A stretch of DNA of 31,829 nt, from NCBI GenBank assembly GCA_051866595.1, contig JBJDXI010000170.1, positions 1 through 31,829 on the forward strand, given 5' to 3'. Shown here piece by piece: positions 14,332 to 22,197 of this stretch. The notes beneath the pieces are model-generated. The model was not told the DNA's origin. It did not search any database and saw only the letters and a list, made by a program, of their open reading frames with translations. This DNA is from UBA7702 sp051866595. Its GTDB lineage: Bacteria > Bacillota > Dehalobacteriia > UBA7702. The position numbers were made by a program, and so were the translations under genes. Positions within the stretch are counted from its first letter, which is position 1. Each line of letters opens with the position of its first letter.

Positions 14332-14340
14332 ATACATTAT
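14325..14340. promoter_or_regulatory. Perfect 16-bp palindromic operator candidate
   Basis: ATAATGTATACATTAT is identical to its reverse complement and covers the -10 region. A GTATAC core fits the half-site pattern (T-GT...AC-A) of many FCD-type GntR regulators, and such a regulator is encoded in the same operon at 15754. Autoregulation is inferred. Confidence 0.7.
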
Positions 14341-14362
14341 AAAAGAAAGGGGTTCGATAAGT

Positions 14363-15739
14363 ATGCTTGAAATATCGGGCAAAAGTAATTTACTGGAACA
14401 GAAATCCTATAAGTATTCTTTGCAGGATGTGAAAGAGCCCAACCTGTACCGTGACATATATTCCTACGATACCGTGCCCAAGGTGGCTTTTAACCATCGG
14501 CGGGTGCCCATGCAGATGCCCAAAGAGATCTGGATCACCGATACCTCTTTTCGTGATGGACAGCAGTCGGTGGAGCCTTACACCGCGGATCAGATCGTGA
14601 AGCTCTATGAAATGATGTCCCGGCTCGGTGGTCCCAAAGGCATTATCCGCCAGACGGAATTCTTTATTTACAGCGAGACCGACCGCGAAGCCATTCGCAG
14701 ATGTATGGATCTGGGCCTACGCTTCCCGGAAATCACCACCTGGATCCGGGCCAGCCGTGAGGATTTCAAGCTCGTCAAGGAAATGGGCATCAAGGAAACG
14801 GGCATCCTCGTGAGCTGCAGTGATTATCATATATTCAAAAAGATGAAAATGACCCGCCGCGAGGCCATGGAGCAGTATCTGGCCACGGTCTGCGACGCCT
14901 TTGACGCCGGGGTAACGCCCCGCTGTCACCTGGAGGACATCACCCGGGCGGACTTTTACGGCTTTGTGGTTCCCTTTGTTAATGAGCTGATGAGTCTTTC
15001 CCGTCAGGCCGGAATCCCTGTGAAGATCCGGGCCTGCGATACCATGGGCTACGGGATTCCCTTTACCGAGGTGGCCCTGCCCCGAAGCGTGCCGGGGATT
15101 ATCTACGGTCTCCAGCAGTATTCCGATGTGCCCAGCGAGCATCTGGAATGGCACGGCCACAACGATTTTTATAAAGCGGTGACCAACGCCTCCACGGCGT
15201 GGCTCTACGGCGCTTCGGCGGTGAACTGCTCTCTGCTGGGCATCGGTGAGCGCACCGGGAACATTCCTCTGGAAGCCATGATCTTTGAATACGCGTCCCT
15301 TCGGGGAACCCTCGACGGCATGGACACCACGGTGATCACGGAAATCGCCGATTTCTTCCGGAAGGAGGTCGGCTATGAAATCCCCAACCGCACGCCCTTT
15401 GTTGGACGCAGTTTCAATGTGACGAGAGCTGGCATCCACGCCGACGGGCTCATGAAAGATCAGGAAATCTACAATATTTTCGATACGGAAAAGCTCTTGG
15501 GCCGTCCCGCCGCGGTGCTGCTGGGCAAAAATTCCGGTCTGGCCGGGATTGCCTATTGGATCAATCAGAACTACGGTCTTACCGAGGAAGAAGCGGTGCG
15601 GAAACACGATCCGCTGGTAACGGAATTGAAAGAATGGATCGACACCCAGTACGCCGACGGCCGCCAGACGACGCTGACCACCCGGGAGCTGGAAGAAAAA
15701 ATCAGTGAGCTCACCCACGGTGAACTACCCATGCCTTGA
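14363..15739 (+). CDS. Re-type citrate synthase (homocitrate/isopropylmalate synthase-like fold)
   Basis: A 458-residue DRE-TIM metallolyase condensing enzyme. ITDTSFRDGQQS (about residues 59-70) replaces the DTTLRDGxQ signature, and LEWHGHNDFYKAV holds the metal-binding HxH. The family includes homocitrate and isopropylmalate synthases. Re-citrate synthases of anaerobes such as Clostridium kluyveri belong to the same family and are often misnamed as those. Here the gene leads an operon with aconitase and isocitrate dehydrogenase and no leucine or lysine genes, and no si-citrate synthase is seen, so citrate from oxaloacetate and acetyl-CoA is the best product. The ATG at 14363 is chosen over an upstream TTG at 14303, which is the -35 box itself; AAGGGG precedes it at 14347-14352. 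Homocitrate synthase cannot be excluded without an assay. Confidence 0.85.
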   Translation: MLEISGKSNLLEQKSYKYSLQDVKEPNLYRDIYSYDTVPKVAFNHRRVPMQMPKEIWITDTSFRDGQQSVEPYTADQIVKLYEMMSRLGGPKGIIRQTEFFIYSETDREAIRRCMDLGLRFPEITTWIRASREDFKLVKEMGIKETGILVSCSDYHIFKKMKMTRREAMEQYLATVCDAFDAGVTPRCHLEDITRADFYGFVVPFVNELMSLSRQAGIPVKIRACDTMGYGIPFTEVALPRSVPGIIYGLQQYSDVPSEHLEWHGHNDFYKAVTNASTAWLYGASAVNCSLLGIGERTGNIPLEAMIFEYASLRGTLDGMDTTVITEIADFFRKEVGYEIPNRTPFVGRSFNVTRAGIHADGLMKDQEIYNIFDTEKLLGRPAAVLLGKNSGLAGIAYWINQNYGLTEEEAVRKHDPLVTELKEWIDTQYADGRQTTLTTRELEEKISELTHGELPMP

Positions 15740-15753
15740 GGGGAGGGAAATCG

Positions 15754-16410
15754 ATGAAACCTTATCTCGCGAAAACCAGAGCGGATACGCTCTTTGAAGA
15801 ATTGGAAAATGACATCGTCTCGGGAAAATACCTTCCCGGCGACGCTTTGAAAGAAATGGATCTGGTGAAGGAACGGAACATTTCCCGTACCCCGGTGAGA
15901 GAGGCTCTTCACCGTCTGGAGCAGGAGCATCTGGTGGAAATGACGGAACACGGCATGGTGGTTCGGGGTGTGTTGAAAGAAGACCTGAAAGACATTATGC
16001 TGATTCGCGGTCGCATTGAGGGGCTTGCCGCCCGGTTTGCCGCCGAGGCCGCCGACAGCGAAGGTCTCGCCCGTCTGAAAGAGATTGTGGATCGGCAGGA
16101 AGAAGCCGTGGCTCAATGCGACGGCGATGGCCTTAAGCTCTGTGACGACGCTTTTCACCGCCAGATCTGCGCCATGAGCGGTCATCCGCTGTTGGCGGAC
16201 ACGCTGATTCCACTCCATCGGAAGATTGCCCGTTACCGCCGTTTGTCGGTATCCTCAGCGGATCGGGCGAAAAAGGCCGCGGCGGAACATCGGGCCATCT
16301 ATGAGGCCATTGCCCGGGGCGACGCTGAGGAAAGCCAGCGACTTACCGATGAGCATCTGCGCCGGGCCGCCGAAAGCATTTTGGGAATGGAGGAAGAAAA
16401 AGATGTCTGA
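15754..16410 (+). CDS. GntR-family (FCD subfamily) transcription regulator
   Basis: A 218-residue regulator with an N-terminal winged helix (about residues 8-70: DTLFEELENDIVSGKYLPGD, then ISRTPVREALHRLEQEHLVEM, the recognition helix). A helical FCD ligand domain follows, with the metal/ligand His and Asp residues in CDDAFHRQI, AEHRAIYEAI and DEHLRRAA. FCD members usually sense organic acids such as citrate-like carboxylates. It sits between the Re-citrate synthase and aconitase genes and overlaps aconitase by eight bases. It probably binds the palindrome at 14325-14340 and controls its own operon, with an operon intermediate as ligand; that is inference. The ATG at 15754 follows GGGGAGGG (15739-15746); TTG at 15736 would overlap the upstream stop. 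Confidence 0.9.
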   Translation: MKPYLAKTRADTLFEELENDIVSGKYLPGDALKEMDLVKERNISRTPVREALHRLEQEHLVEMTEHGMVVRGVLKEDLKDIMLIRGRIEGLAARFAAEAADSEGLARLKEIVDRQEEAVAQCDGDGLKLCDDAFHRQICAMSGHPLLADTLIPLHRKIARYRRLSVSSADRAKKAAAEHRAIYEAIARGDAEESQRLTDEHLRRAAESILGMEEEKDV

Positions 16411-18328
16411 AACACTGGCTCAAAAAATTATCGCGTCCCATCTCGTTTCCGGGGAGATGATTCCCGGAGAACAGATCGGTCTTCGCATCGATCAGACGTT
16501 GACCCAGGACGCCACCGGTACCATGGCGTATCTGGAATTTGAATCCATGGGCATCGACCGGGTGAAAACCAAGCGGAGCGTTGCCTATATCGACCATAAC
16601 ACTTTGCAGTGCGGATTTGAAAACGCCGATGACCACCGCTACATTCAGAGCGTGGCGAAAAAACACGGGATCTGGTTTTCCCGTCCCGGCAACGGCATCT
16701 GTCATCAGGTGCATCTGGAACGGTTCGGTATTCCCGGTCAGACGCTGATCGGCTCCGACAGCCACACCCCCACCGGTGGCGGCCTCGGGATGCTGGCCAT
16801 GGGCGCCGGGGGCATGGATGTGGCCGTGGCCATGGGCGGCGGCGCTTATTACATCACCATGCCAAAGATGATCAAAGTCCATTGCACGGGCAAACTGCCG
16901 CCTTACGTTTCCGCCAAGGACGTCAGTCTGAAAATTCTGGAAATTCTTTCCGTCAAAGGCGGTGTCGGCAGTATCATCGAATGGGGCGGCCCGGCCATCG
17001 CCGGTCTTTCGGTGCCGGAGCGGGCCACCATTACCAATATGGGAACGGAGCTGGGGGCGACAACCTCCATCTTCCCCAGCGACGAAGTGACCCGATCGTT
17101 TCTGAAAGCTCAGGGCCGGGAAGAGGATTACGTTCCTCTGGCCGCCGATGACGATGCCGTTTATGACCGCGTCATCGAGCTGGATTTTGATACCCTCGTA
17201 CCCTTGGCGGCCTGTCCTCACAGCCCCGACAACATCACCGCCGTGGCCGATCTCGGTGACATCGCCGTGGATCAGGTCTGCATCGGTTCCTGCACCAATT
17301 CTTCGCTGCTGGATATGCTCAAGGTGGCGGCGATGCTCAAAGGCAAAACCGTGGCGGATTCGGTGAGCCTTACGGTCTCCCCAGGTTCCAAACAGGTTCT
17401 GCGGATGCTTTCCGATTGCGGCGCGTTAAGTGACATCATCGCTTCCGGCGCCCGGGTGCTGGAATGTGCCTGCGGCCCCTGTATCGGCATGGGGGCTTCG
17501 CCCAATTCCGGCGGTGTGAGTCTGCGGACCTTCAACCGCAACTTCCTCGGCCGCAGCGGCACCGCCGACGCTAACGTCTATCTCGTTTCACCGGAAACGG
17601 CGGTGGCTTCGGCTCTCACCGGTCATTTTACCGATCCCCGTACCTTGGGAGATGCGGTTAAAGTGACGATGCCAAAGACCTTTTTCATTGACGACCGGGG
17701 CGTTCTGCCGCCGGCGACCGCGGAAGAAGCCGCCAAAGTGGAAGTGGTGCGGGGCCCCAATATCAAACCTTTCCCCACTTGTCCCAAGGTGACGGATCGC
17801 CTCTCTCTGCCGGTGGCGCTGAAGGTGGGCGACAATATCACCACCGACCATATCATGCCCGCCGGGGCTAAGATTTTGCCGTATCGCTCCAATATTCCGA
17901 AGCTCTCGGAATTCTGCTTTACCGTCTGCGACGAAAAATTCCCCGAACGCGCCAAAGCGCTGGGGGAAAGCATCATCATCGGCGGCGTCAACTACGGACA
18001 GGGTTCCTCCCGGGAACACGCCGCCCTGGTGCCTATGTACCTCGGCGTACGCTGTGTCATTGCGGCGTCCTTCGCCCGCATCCACGCGGCGAACCTCATC
18101 AACGGCGGGATCCTGCCTCTGACCTTTGCCGACCCCGCCGATAAGGAATTCATCGGCGAGGGCGATACGGTGACGCTGGAACATATTTTTGAAGGGATGG
18201 AACGGGGCGAGATGGTTGCTTTGGTGAAGGATCGTTCCATCCGATTGAACTGTAATTTTACACCGCGTCAGATCGCGATGCTGAAAGCCGGCGGCCTGCC
18301 GGGTTATACGAAGGAGTGTGGAGAATGA
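16403..18328 (+). CDS. acn: Aconitate hydratase
   Basis: A 641-residue [4Fe-4S] hydratase that interconverts citrate and isocitrate via cis-aconitate. The three cluster cysteines are Cys297 (IGSCTNSS) and Cys357/Cys360 (ECACGPCIGMG). SDSHTPTGGGLGMLAMGAGG and the swivel-domain NYGQGSSREHAAL are standard aconitase motifs. The length matches the shorter single-chain bacterial aconitases related to the mitochondrial and LeuC/LeuD enzymes rather than the ~890-residue AcnA. A frame extending back to 16226 is an overlap with the regulator gene; ATG 16403 gives the sensible MSETLAQKIIASH start. It is translationally coupled on both sides, with GntR upstream and isocitrate dehydrogenase downstream. 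The context favours citrate over isopropylmalate or homoaconitate as substrate. Confidence 0.95.
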   Translation: MSETLAQKIIASHLVSGEMIPGEQIGLRIDQTLTQDATGTMAYLEFESMGIDRVKTKRSVAYIDHNTLQCGFENADDHRYIQSVAKKHGIWFSRPGNGICHQVHLERFGIPGQTLIGSDSHTPTGGGLGMLAMGAGGMDVAVAMGGGAYYITMPKMIKVHCTGKLPPYVSAKDVSLKILEILSVKGGVGSIIEWGGPAIAGLSVPERATITNMGTELGATTSIFPSDEVTRSFLKAQGREEDYVPLAADDDAVYDRVIELDFDTLVPLAACPHSPDNITAVADLGDIAVDQVCIGSCTNSSLLDMLKVAAMLKGKTVADSVSLTVSPGSKQVLRMLSDCGALSDIIASGARVLECACGPCIGMGASPNSGGVSLRTFNRNFLGRSGTADANVYLVSPETAVASALTGHFTDPRTLGDAVKVTMPKTFFIDDRGVLPPATAEEAAKVEVVRGPNIKPFPTCPKVTDRLSLPVALKVGDNITTDHIMPAGAKILPYRSNIPKLSEFCFTVCDEKFPERAKALGESIIIGGVNYGQGSSREHAALVPMYLGVRCVIAASFARIHAANLINGGILPLTFADPADKEFIGEGDTVTLEHIFEGMERGEMVALVKDRSIRLNCNFTPRQIAMLKAGGLPGYTKECGE

Positions 18329-19473
18329 TGACCCAACGCGAAACTTATATGAAAAAAGCCTGTGAAGCCTTTGAAACCTTGCTCAGAGAACAGCTGGAAC
18401 GGTGCGACCGCATGAATCAGGGGGCGGAAAAGACGGATTTTGCCCATAAAGAAAAAATCGTCATCGGCCTCATCGGCGGTGACGGCATCGGCCCCTGCCT
18501 TGTCTCCGAAACCGGTCGGGTATTGAAAAAGCTGTTGAAAGAGCCCATCGCCGCAGGTCGCGTGGAGCTTCGGGATATTGAGGGGCTTACCATTGAAAAC
18601 CGTCTGGCGAAAAACGCGGCGGTACCCGAAGATGTGCTGGCGGAAATCAAAAAATGTGACGTTCTGCTCAAAGGTCCCACCACCACGCCGAAGGGCGGTG
18701 ATCTGGAAAGCGCCAATGTGACGCTCCGCCGTGAGCTGGATCTCTACGCCAACGTGCGGCCGGTCTCCATTCCCGAGCTGGGCATCGACTGGACTTTCTA
18801 CCGGGAAAATACCGAAGGGGAATACGTTCTCGGTTCCCGGGGCGTGGAAATCCCCGGCGAGCTGGCCATGGATTTCAAATGCACGACCCATCCGGGGACG
18901 AAGCGCATCGCCCGGGCGGCCTTCGATTTCGCCAAGGCCAACGGCAAGACCAACGTGGCCATTGTTACCAAAGCCAATATTTTAAAGAAGACCGACGGTC
19001 TTTTCTCTGCTCTCTGCCATGAGGTGGCGGCGGATTATCCCGGCATTACCGCCGACGACTGGTATATTGACATCATGACCGCCAATCTGGTGAACCCCGC
19101 GATTCGTTCCCAGTTCCAGGTCTTTGTTCTGCCCAATCTCTACGGCGACATCATTACCGACGAAGCGGCTCAGCTCCAGGGTGGCGTCGGCACCGCCGGC
19201 AGCGCCAACATCGGCGACCGTTTCGCCATGTTTGAGGCCATTCACGGCTCCGCGCCCCGCCTCATTGAAGAAGGTCTGGGTGACTACGCCGACCCCCGTT
19301 CGGTGATGACGGCGGCGGCGATGCTCCTTTCCCACATCGGTTATCAGAAGGAATGTGACGCCATGAAAGCGGCGATCAACGCCGTCACGGCCAGAGGCAT
19401 CTTTGCCGACGGCACGAAAAACGGCGTAACCACCGCCGCCTTTGCCGATGAAGTGATGAAGGAATTGAATTAA
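18325..19473 (+). CDS. icd: Isocitrate dehydrogenase (isocitrate/isopropylmalate dehydrogenase family)
   Basis: A 382-residue beta-decarboxylating dehydrogenase producing 2-oxoglutarate and CO2. Recognisable are GGDGIGP, the substrate-binding ESANVTLRRELDLYANVRP, FYRENTEGEY, VTKANILKKTDGLF (catalytic Lys), PNLYGDIITDEAAQLQGGVGTAGSANIG (metal-binding Asp residues) and the coenzyme segment FEAIHGSAP. The substrate is taken as isocitrate because aconitase precedes it directly (ATGATG overlap at 18325-18330) and leucine genes are absent. NAD versus NADP preference cannot be decided here. About 40 extra residues precede the Rossmann-like GLIGGDG, longer than in isopropylmalate dehydrogenase. The start at 18325 follows AAGGAG (18311-18316). 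It is the last gene before a strong terminator. Confidence 0.92.
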   Translation: MMTQRETYMKKACEAFETLLREQLERCDRMNQGAEKTDFAHKEKIVIGLIGGDGIGPCLVSETGRVLKKLLKEPIAAGRVELRDIEGLTIENRLAKNAAVPEDVLAEIKKCDVLLKGPTTTPKGGDLESANVTLRRELDLYANVRPVSIPELGIDWTFYRENTEGEYVLGSRGVEIPGELAMDFKCTTHPGTKRIARAAFDFAKANGKTNVAIVTKANILKKTDGLFSALCHEVAADYPGITADDWYIDIMTANLVNPAIRSQFQVFVLPNLYGDIITDEAAQLQGGVGTAGSANIGDRFAMFEAIHGSAPRLIEEGLGDYADPRSVMTAAAMLLSHIGYQKECDAMKAAINAVTARGIFADGTKNGVTTAAFADEVMKELN

Positions 19474-19480
19474 CCGAAAC

Positions 19481-19510
19481 AAAAAAGGCCGCGTCAAGCG
19501 GCCTTTTTTT
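19481..19510 (+). terminator. Intrinsic terminator of the 2-oxoglutarate operon
   Basis: GGCCGC (19487-19492) pairs with GCGGCC (19498-19503), flanked by six A on the left and seven T on the right. The A/T flanks mean it could work in both directions. Confidence 0.92.
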
Positions 19511-20002
19511 GGGTAAAGACAGTTTTTTTATTAACATAGCCAAAATTCTTTGGGATTTCCTTGAAAAATATTTTAAGGAACAGTTGCGGTTCCGGTATAT
19601 GAATCCGGAAGCGGAACAACAAAACAGTACAGGTGCCGGATGCCGCTACAAATATATAACAGCAGAAGAAAACAGAAATAGAGGAAAAGTAAAAGCATTA
19701 AAAGAAAAAAAAGAGAAGAACTAAGAAGATGAGATGTAGTCCGGGAGGGGTCTCGGGGAACTCGTCCCCGAGTCGTTTTAGGGGTGTGGGGGAATCGAAA
19801 CCCCCATGCTTTTGGTTCTTTTGGCGCCCAAAAGAACAAGCTCCCAAAAGAAATGAACTGTAAAAAAAGATCTGTTAAACCGTAGCCAAACCCTGAACGG
19901 TAGCTGAACGGCCCAAAGAAGGAATTCGAAACCGCAGTACAAAACGAAACGGTGTGGATGATGCGGTGCGTTGCTTTCAGATGATAGCAGTGCGTTGAAA
20001 TG
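19511..20002. other. Non-coding stretch of about 490 bases
   Basis: No convincing gene is seen on either strand. A 71-codon frame from a TTG at 19509 begins inside the terminator tail, has no ribosome binding site and is Lys/Asn-rich, unlike neighbouring genes. The left half is A-rich (19650-19730). The centre holds three consecutive hairpins (listed separately). The right half (19860-20000) shows nothing I recognise. Base composition differs from flanking genes, so it may be the remnant of an insertion. Confidence 0.5.
19752..19837. repeat. Cassette of three consecutive hairpins
   Basis: Three separate perfect stems follow each other: CTCGGGG/CCCCGAG (19752-19772), TGGGGG/CCCCCA (19787-19806), and GTTCTTTTGG/CCAAAAGAAC around CGC (19815-19837). 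A further CCCAAAAGAA echo follows at 19843-19852. Three different stems in 86 bases with no gene suggest a structured RNA or a dispersed palindromic element. Similar GTTCTTTTGG palindromes occur in unrelated bacteria as I recall; no search was possible. Confidence 0.55.
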
Positions 20003-20032
20003 AAAAACGGGCGCGGAAGCGCTCCCGTTTTT
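20003..20032 (-). terminator. Terminator of the minus-strand flavoprotein operon
   Basis: AAAAACGGG and CCCGTTTTT form the outer stem (20003-20011 with 20024-20032), with GCG/CGC inside and a GGAA loop. On the minus strand it overlaps the TAA stop codon of the zinc-ribbon gene and ends in a T run. Confidence 0.85.
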
Positions 20033-20558
20033 AATCCAGTTTCTTCGGCAGGATGCCTTTCTTTTTGTAATCGTTCCACAGTTTATTGTATTTCATCGTC
20101 CCGTAACAGCCTAAGATTCCGGCGAAAATCCAGATGAACGTAATCTGCCGGAAAGAAACGAAACAGTAAATAGAAAAAAGAACGGAAACGGCGGTGATCA
20201 CCACGGCGCAGAAAGTGTTTTTCTTGCGGTGGAATCCCAACGTCAGCAGGGCCAGAACCACGGAAACGATGAGAAACAGCGTGTCGATAAAAGTGATTTT
20301 ACCCAGAAGAATCATGCCGCCGACGGACAGAATGATGTAGAGGGCGGCGTAAAAATAAGACATGATGGTGCCGGTGTGAATGGCCAGCCGCACGGAATAG
20401 GGAATGTAATTTTTGGCAAATTCCTTCTCGGTGTAATCCGGCAGAACTTCTTTTTCTTCCTGTTTCTCTTCTTCTACGGGTTTGGGCATGGGTTCACCGC
20501 AGTTGGTGCAATAATCAATGCCTTTCATCACGTCGTAGCCGCAGTGTTTGCAAATCAT
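20031..20558 (-). CDS. Zinc-ribbon membrane protein of unknown function
   Basis: A 175-residue protein with an N-terminal zinc ribbon (Cys3-x2-Cys6 and Cys17-x2-Cys20). A short acidic linker rich in Glu follows (about residues 26-40), then four to five hydrophobic helices (about 60-80, 82-100, 108-128 and 132-150), and a basic C-terminal tail (YNKLWNDYKKKGILPKKLD). This layout is common in uncharacterised Firmicute membrane proteins; the ribbon is probably cytoplasmic. It starts 12 bases after the flavoprotein gene and so is likely co-transcribed with it. I recognise no specific function. A terminator overlaps its stop codon. Confidence 0.7.
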   Translation of the reverse strand: MICKHCGYDVMKGIDYCTNCGEPMPKPVEEEKQEEKEVLPDYTEKEFAKNYIPYSVRLAIHTGTIMSYFYAALYIILSVGGMILLGKITFIDTLFLIVSVVLALLTLGFHRKKNTFCAVVITAVSVLFSIYCFVSFRQITFIWIFAGILGCYGTMKYNKLWNDYKKKGILPKKLD

Positions 20559-20570
20559 AAATCAAAAACC

Positions 20571-21119
20571 TCAGTTAAAACTTCTGCCCACTTCTTTGGC
20601 CCGGGCGATCAGACGGTCGTTGTTCCAGGCGGGAATGGTGTTTACCGAAGCGCCGGCGAAAAAGGTTTTCAGGTGGGCGCCGATGTAGCCGCAGACGCTG
20701 GAAAGGGACTGTTCCACAAGGGAATAGCCGATGTTACTGGGATCCGATTCCCCGGTCATGACGAGGTGGAAAGTCTTTCCTTTGAACTGGGAAAAGGGGA
20801 TGCCGTAAAAACGGTCGATGCAGCCTTTCAGCGTGGCGCTGATGTTCCACCAGTAGAGGGGTGTCGCCATAAAAACGTAATCCGCTTCGGCAATGGCGGC
20901 GGCAATCTGCTGCATATCGTCTTTCTGGAAACAGCCGTTGTTTCCCGGGCGGCGGCACACGCCGCAGTTGATGCAGGTGCCGATGTTCATTTTTGTTAAA
21001 TCGCATTTCAGGATCGAGTGGTTCCCGCTGCGGTTGATTTCGTCAATGATCACGTCCAAGAGGTAACTGGAATTGCTTTGCCCCTGATGGGGGCTGCTGT
21101 ATAACGCTAAAATCTTCAT
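20571..21119 (-). CDS. NADPH-dependent FMN reductase / iron-sulfur flavoprotein-like
   Basis: A 182-residue flavodoxin-fold protein. The first strand and phosphate-binding loop, LALYSSPHQGQSNSSYLLD, is typical of NAD(P)H-dependent FMN reductases. It is followed by a cysteine set, CINCGVCRRPGNNGCFQKDDM (Cys49, 52, 55, 63), as in iron-sulfur flavoproteins and related archaeal/clostridial reductases. ATPLYWWNISATLKGCIDRFYG is the second FMN-binding segment. It is likely a cytoplasmic electron carrier or reductase of low-potential substrates. The ATG at 21119 has AAGGA eight bases upstream and a clear promoter. Whether the cysteines bind a [4Fe-4S] cluster or serve as redox thiols cannot be told from the sequence. 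Confidence 0.85.
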   Translation of the reverse strand: MKILALYSSPHQGQSNSSYLLDVIIDEINRSGNHSILKCDLTKMNIGTCINCGVCRRPGNNGCFQKDDMQQIAAAIAEADYVFMATPLYWWNISATLKGCIDRFYGIPFSQFKGKTFHLVMTGESDPSNIGYSLVEQSLSSVCGYIGAHLKTFFAGASVNTIPAWNNDRLIARAKEVGRSFN

Positions 21120-21155
21120 GAAATTTCCTTCTTTCTCTCCAAGCCATATACCAAA

Positions 21156-21184
21156 ATGATAGTATTGATGGCGAAAAAAGTCAA
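21156..21184 (-). promoter_or_regulatory. Promoter of the flavoprotein operon
   Basis: On the minus strand TTGACT (21184-21179) and TATCAT (21161-21156) are 17 bases apart, 37 bases before the start codon. Good sigma-A match. Confidence 0.75.
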
Positions 21185-21457
21185 GAGGAAGGGGCGAAAG
21201 ATCCTTTTTTCTCTCAAGAAATCCGGCATGAAGCGAATTCTTGAATTTTCATAAAAAAAACGTGGTTTCTTCGTTAAGATTCGATAAAAAGAATGGTATG
21301 CTTAGAAAAAAGAGATGGCCTCCAGGAGCCGCGTGTTTTATGGAAATTCTGTGAATAAAGAGTGAAATAAGTTTTAAAATGCATTTATTTTTGCATAAAA
21401 TTGGTCATTTTTTCCGAAAAAGGTCGATTTTGGACGTGCATTTTTAAAATCCTATGG
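21185..21457. other. AT-rich divergent intergenic region before ftsE
   Basis: No coding signal. The only structure I note is the short inverted repeat ATGCA (21379-21383) and TGCAT (21392-21396) in an AT-rich context, about 65 bases upstream of the ftsE -10 box. It could be an upstream regulatory site, but evidence is weak. Confidence 0.35.
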
Positions 21458-21463
21458 TATAAT
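21458..21463 (+). promoter_or_regulatory. Extended -10 promoter of ftsE
   Basis: TATAAT with TG at 21455-21456, that is TATGGTATAAT, 42 bases before the ATG. No good -35 at 16-18 bases; TTGGAC (21430-21435) is too far. Extended -10 promoters tolerate this. Confidence 0.65.
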
Positions 21464-21504
21464 TACAATGAATCTTTATTGTTTAATCAGGAGGAAATGT
21501 GAAA

Positions 21505-22197
21505 ATGATCAGCCTGCAGGGCGTGTCCAAGAAATATCAAAACGGACATTTGGCCCTAGATAACATTTCAATGGAAATTGAGACCGGTGAATTTGTCTTT
21601 CTCTGCGGCGCCAGCGGCGCCGGGAAAAGCACTCTGATCCGCCTGCTCTTCCGGGAAGAAATCGCCACCGGCGGTAAAATTATCGTCAACGGCCGCAGTC
21701 TGCGCAAGATCAAACGGCGTGAACTGCTGAAACACCGCCGTTCCATGGGTATGGTGTTTCAGGATTACCGGCTGCTGCCCAAAAAAAATGTATACGACAA
21801 CGTCGCTTACGCCATGGAAGTAACGGAATGTAAGCGCCAGGACATCCGCAAACGCGTTCCCGAAATTCTGGAAGTGGTGGGACTCAGCGACAAGGCCGCC
21901 AGCTTCCCTTCGGAGCTCTCCGGCGGGGAACAGCAGCGTGTGGCCATTGCCCGGGCTCTGGTGAACCGTCCGGCGATTCTGATTGCCGATGAACCCACCG
22001 GGAATCTGGACCCCCAGAACGCCTGGGAGCTGATGGATGTTTTGCAGCGCATCAACGAAAAAGGAACCACCATCGTTATGGCGACTCACGCCAAGGATAT
22101 TGTGAATCAGATGAAAAAGCGTGTCATTATGCTCGATGAAGGGCAAATTGTGTATGACGAAGCGGAAGGAGGCTACCATGAAGTTGCGATCCTTTAG
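21505..22197 (+). CDS. ftsE: Cell division ATP-binding protein FtsE
   Basis: The ATPase half of the FtsEX ABC complex, which sits at the division septum or along the sidewall and activates peptidoglycan hydrolases. The 230-residue protein has Walker A GASGAGKS (35-42), a Q-loop MVFQDYRLLPKKNVYDNVAYAMEV typical of FtsE, the ABC signature LSGGEQQR, Walker B ILIADEPTGNLDP and the switch His in MATHAKDIV. Two starts are possible: GTG 21499, four bases after AGGAGG (21489-21494), or ATG 21505, ten bases after it; the ATG is preferred for codon and spacing. ftsX begins inside its last 20 bases, so the two are translationally coupled. Confidence 0.96.
   Translation: MISLQGVSKKYQNGHLALDNISMEIETGEFVFLCGASGAGKSTLIRLLFREEIATGGKIIVNGRSLRKIKRRELLKHRRSMGMVFQDYRLLPKKNVYDNVAYAMEVTECKRQDIRKRVPEILEVVGLSDKAASFPSELSGGEQQRVAIARALVNRPAILIADEPTGNLDPQNAWELMDVLQRINEKGTTIVMATHAKDIVNQMKKRVIMLDEGQIVYDEAEGGYHEVAIL

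Noticed and set aside
14363..15739. 2-isopropylmalate synthase or homocitrate synthase as the first choice
   Set aside because: The fold fits, but no leucine or aminoadipate pathway genes are present, whereas aconitase and isocitrate dehydrogenase follow in the same operon.
19509..19724. Small plus-strand open frame of 71 codons
   Set aside because: Starts at a TTG inside the terminator T-run, no ribosome binding site, A-rich low-complexity C-terminus, and no recognisable domain.
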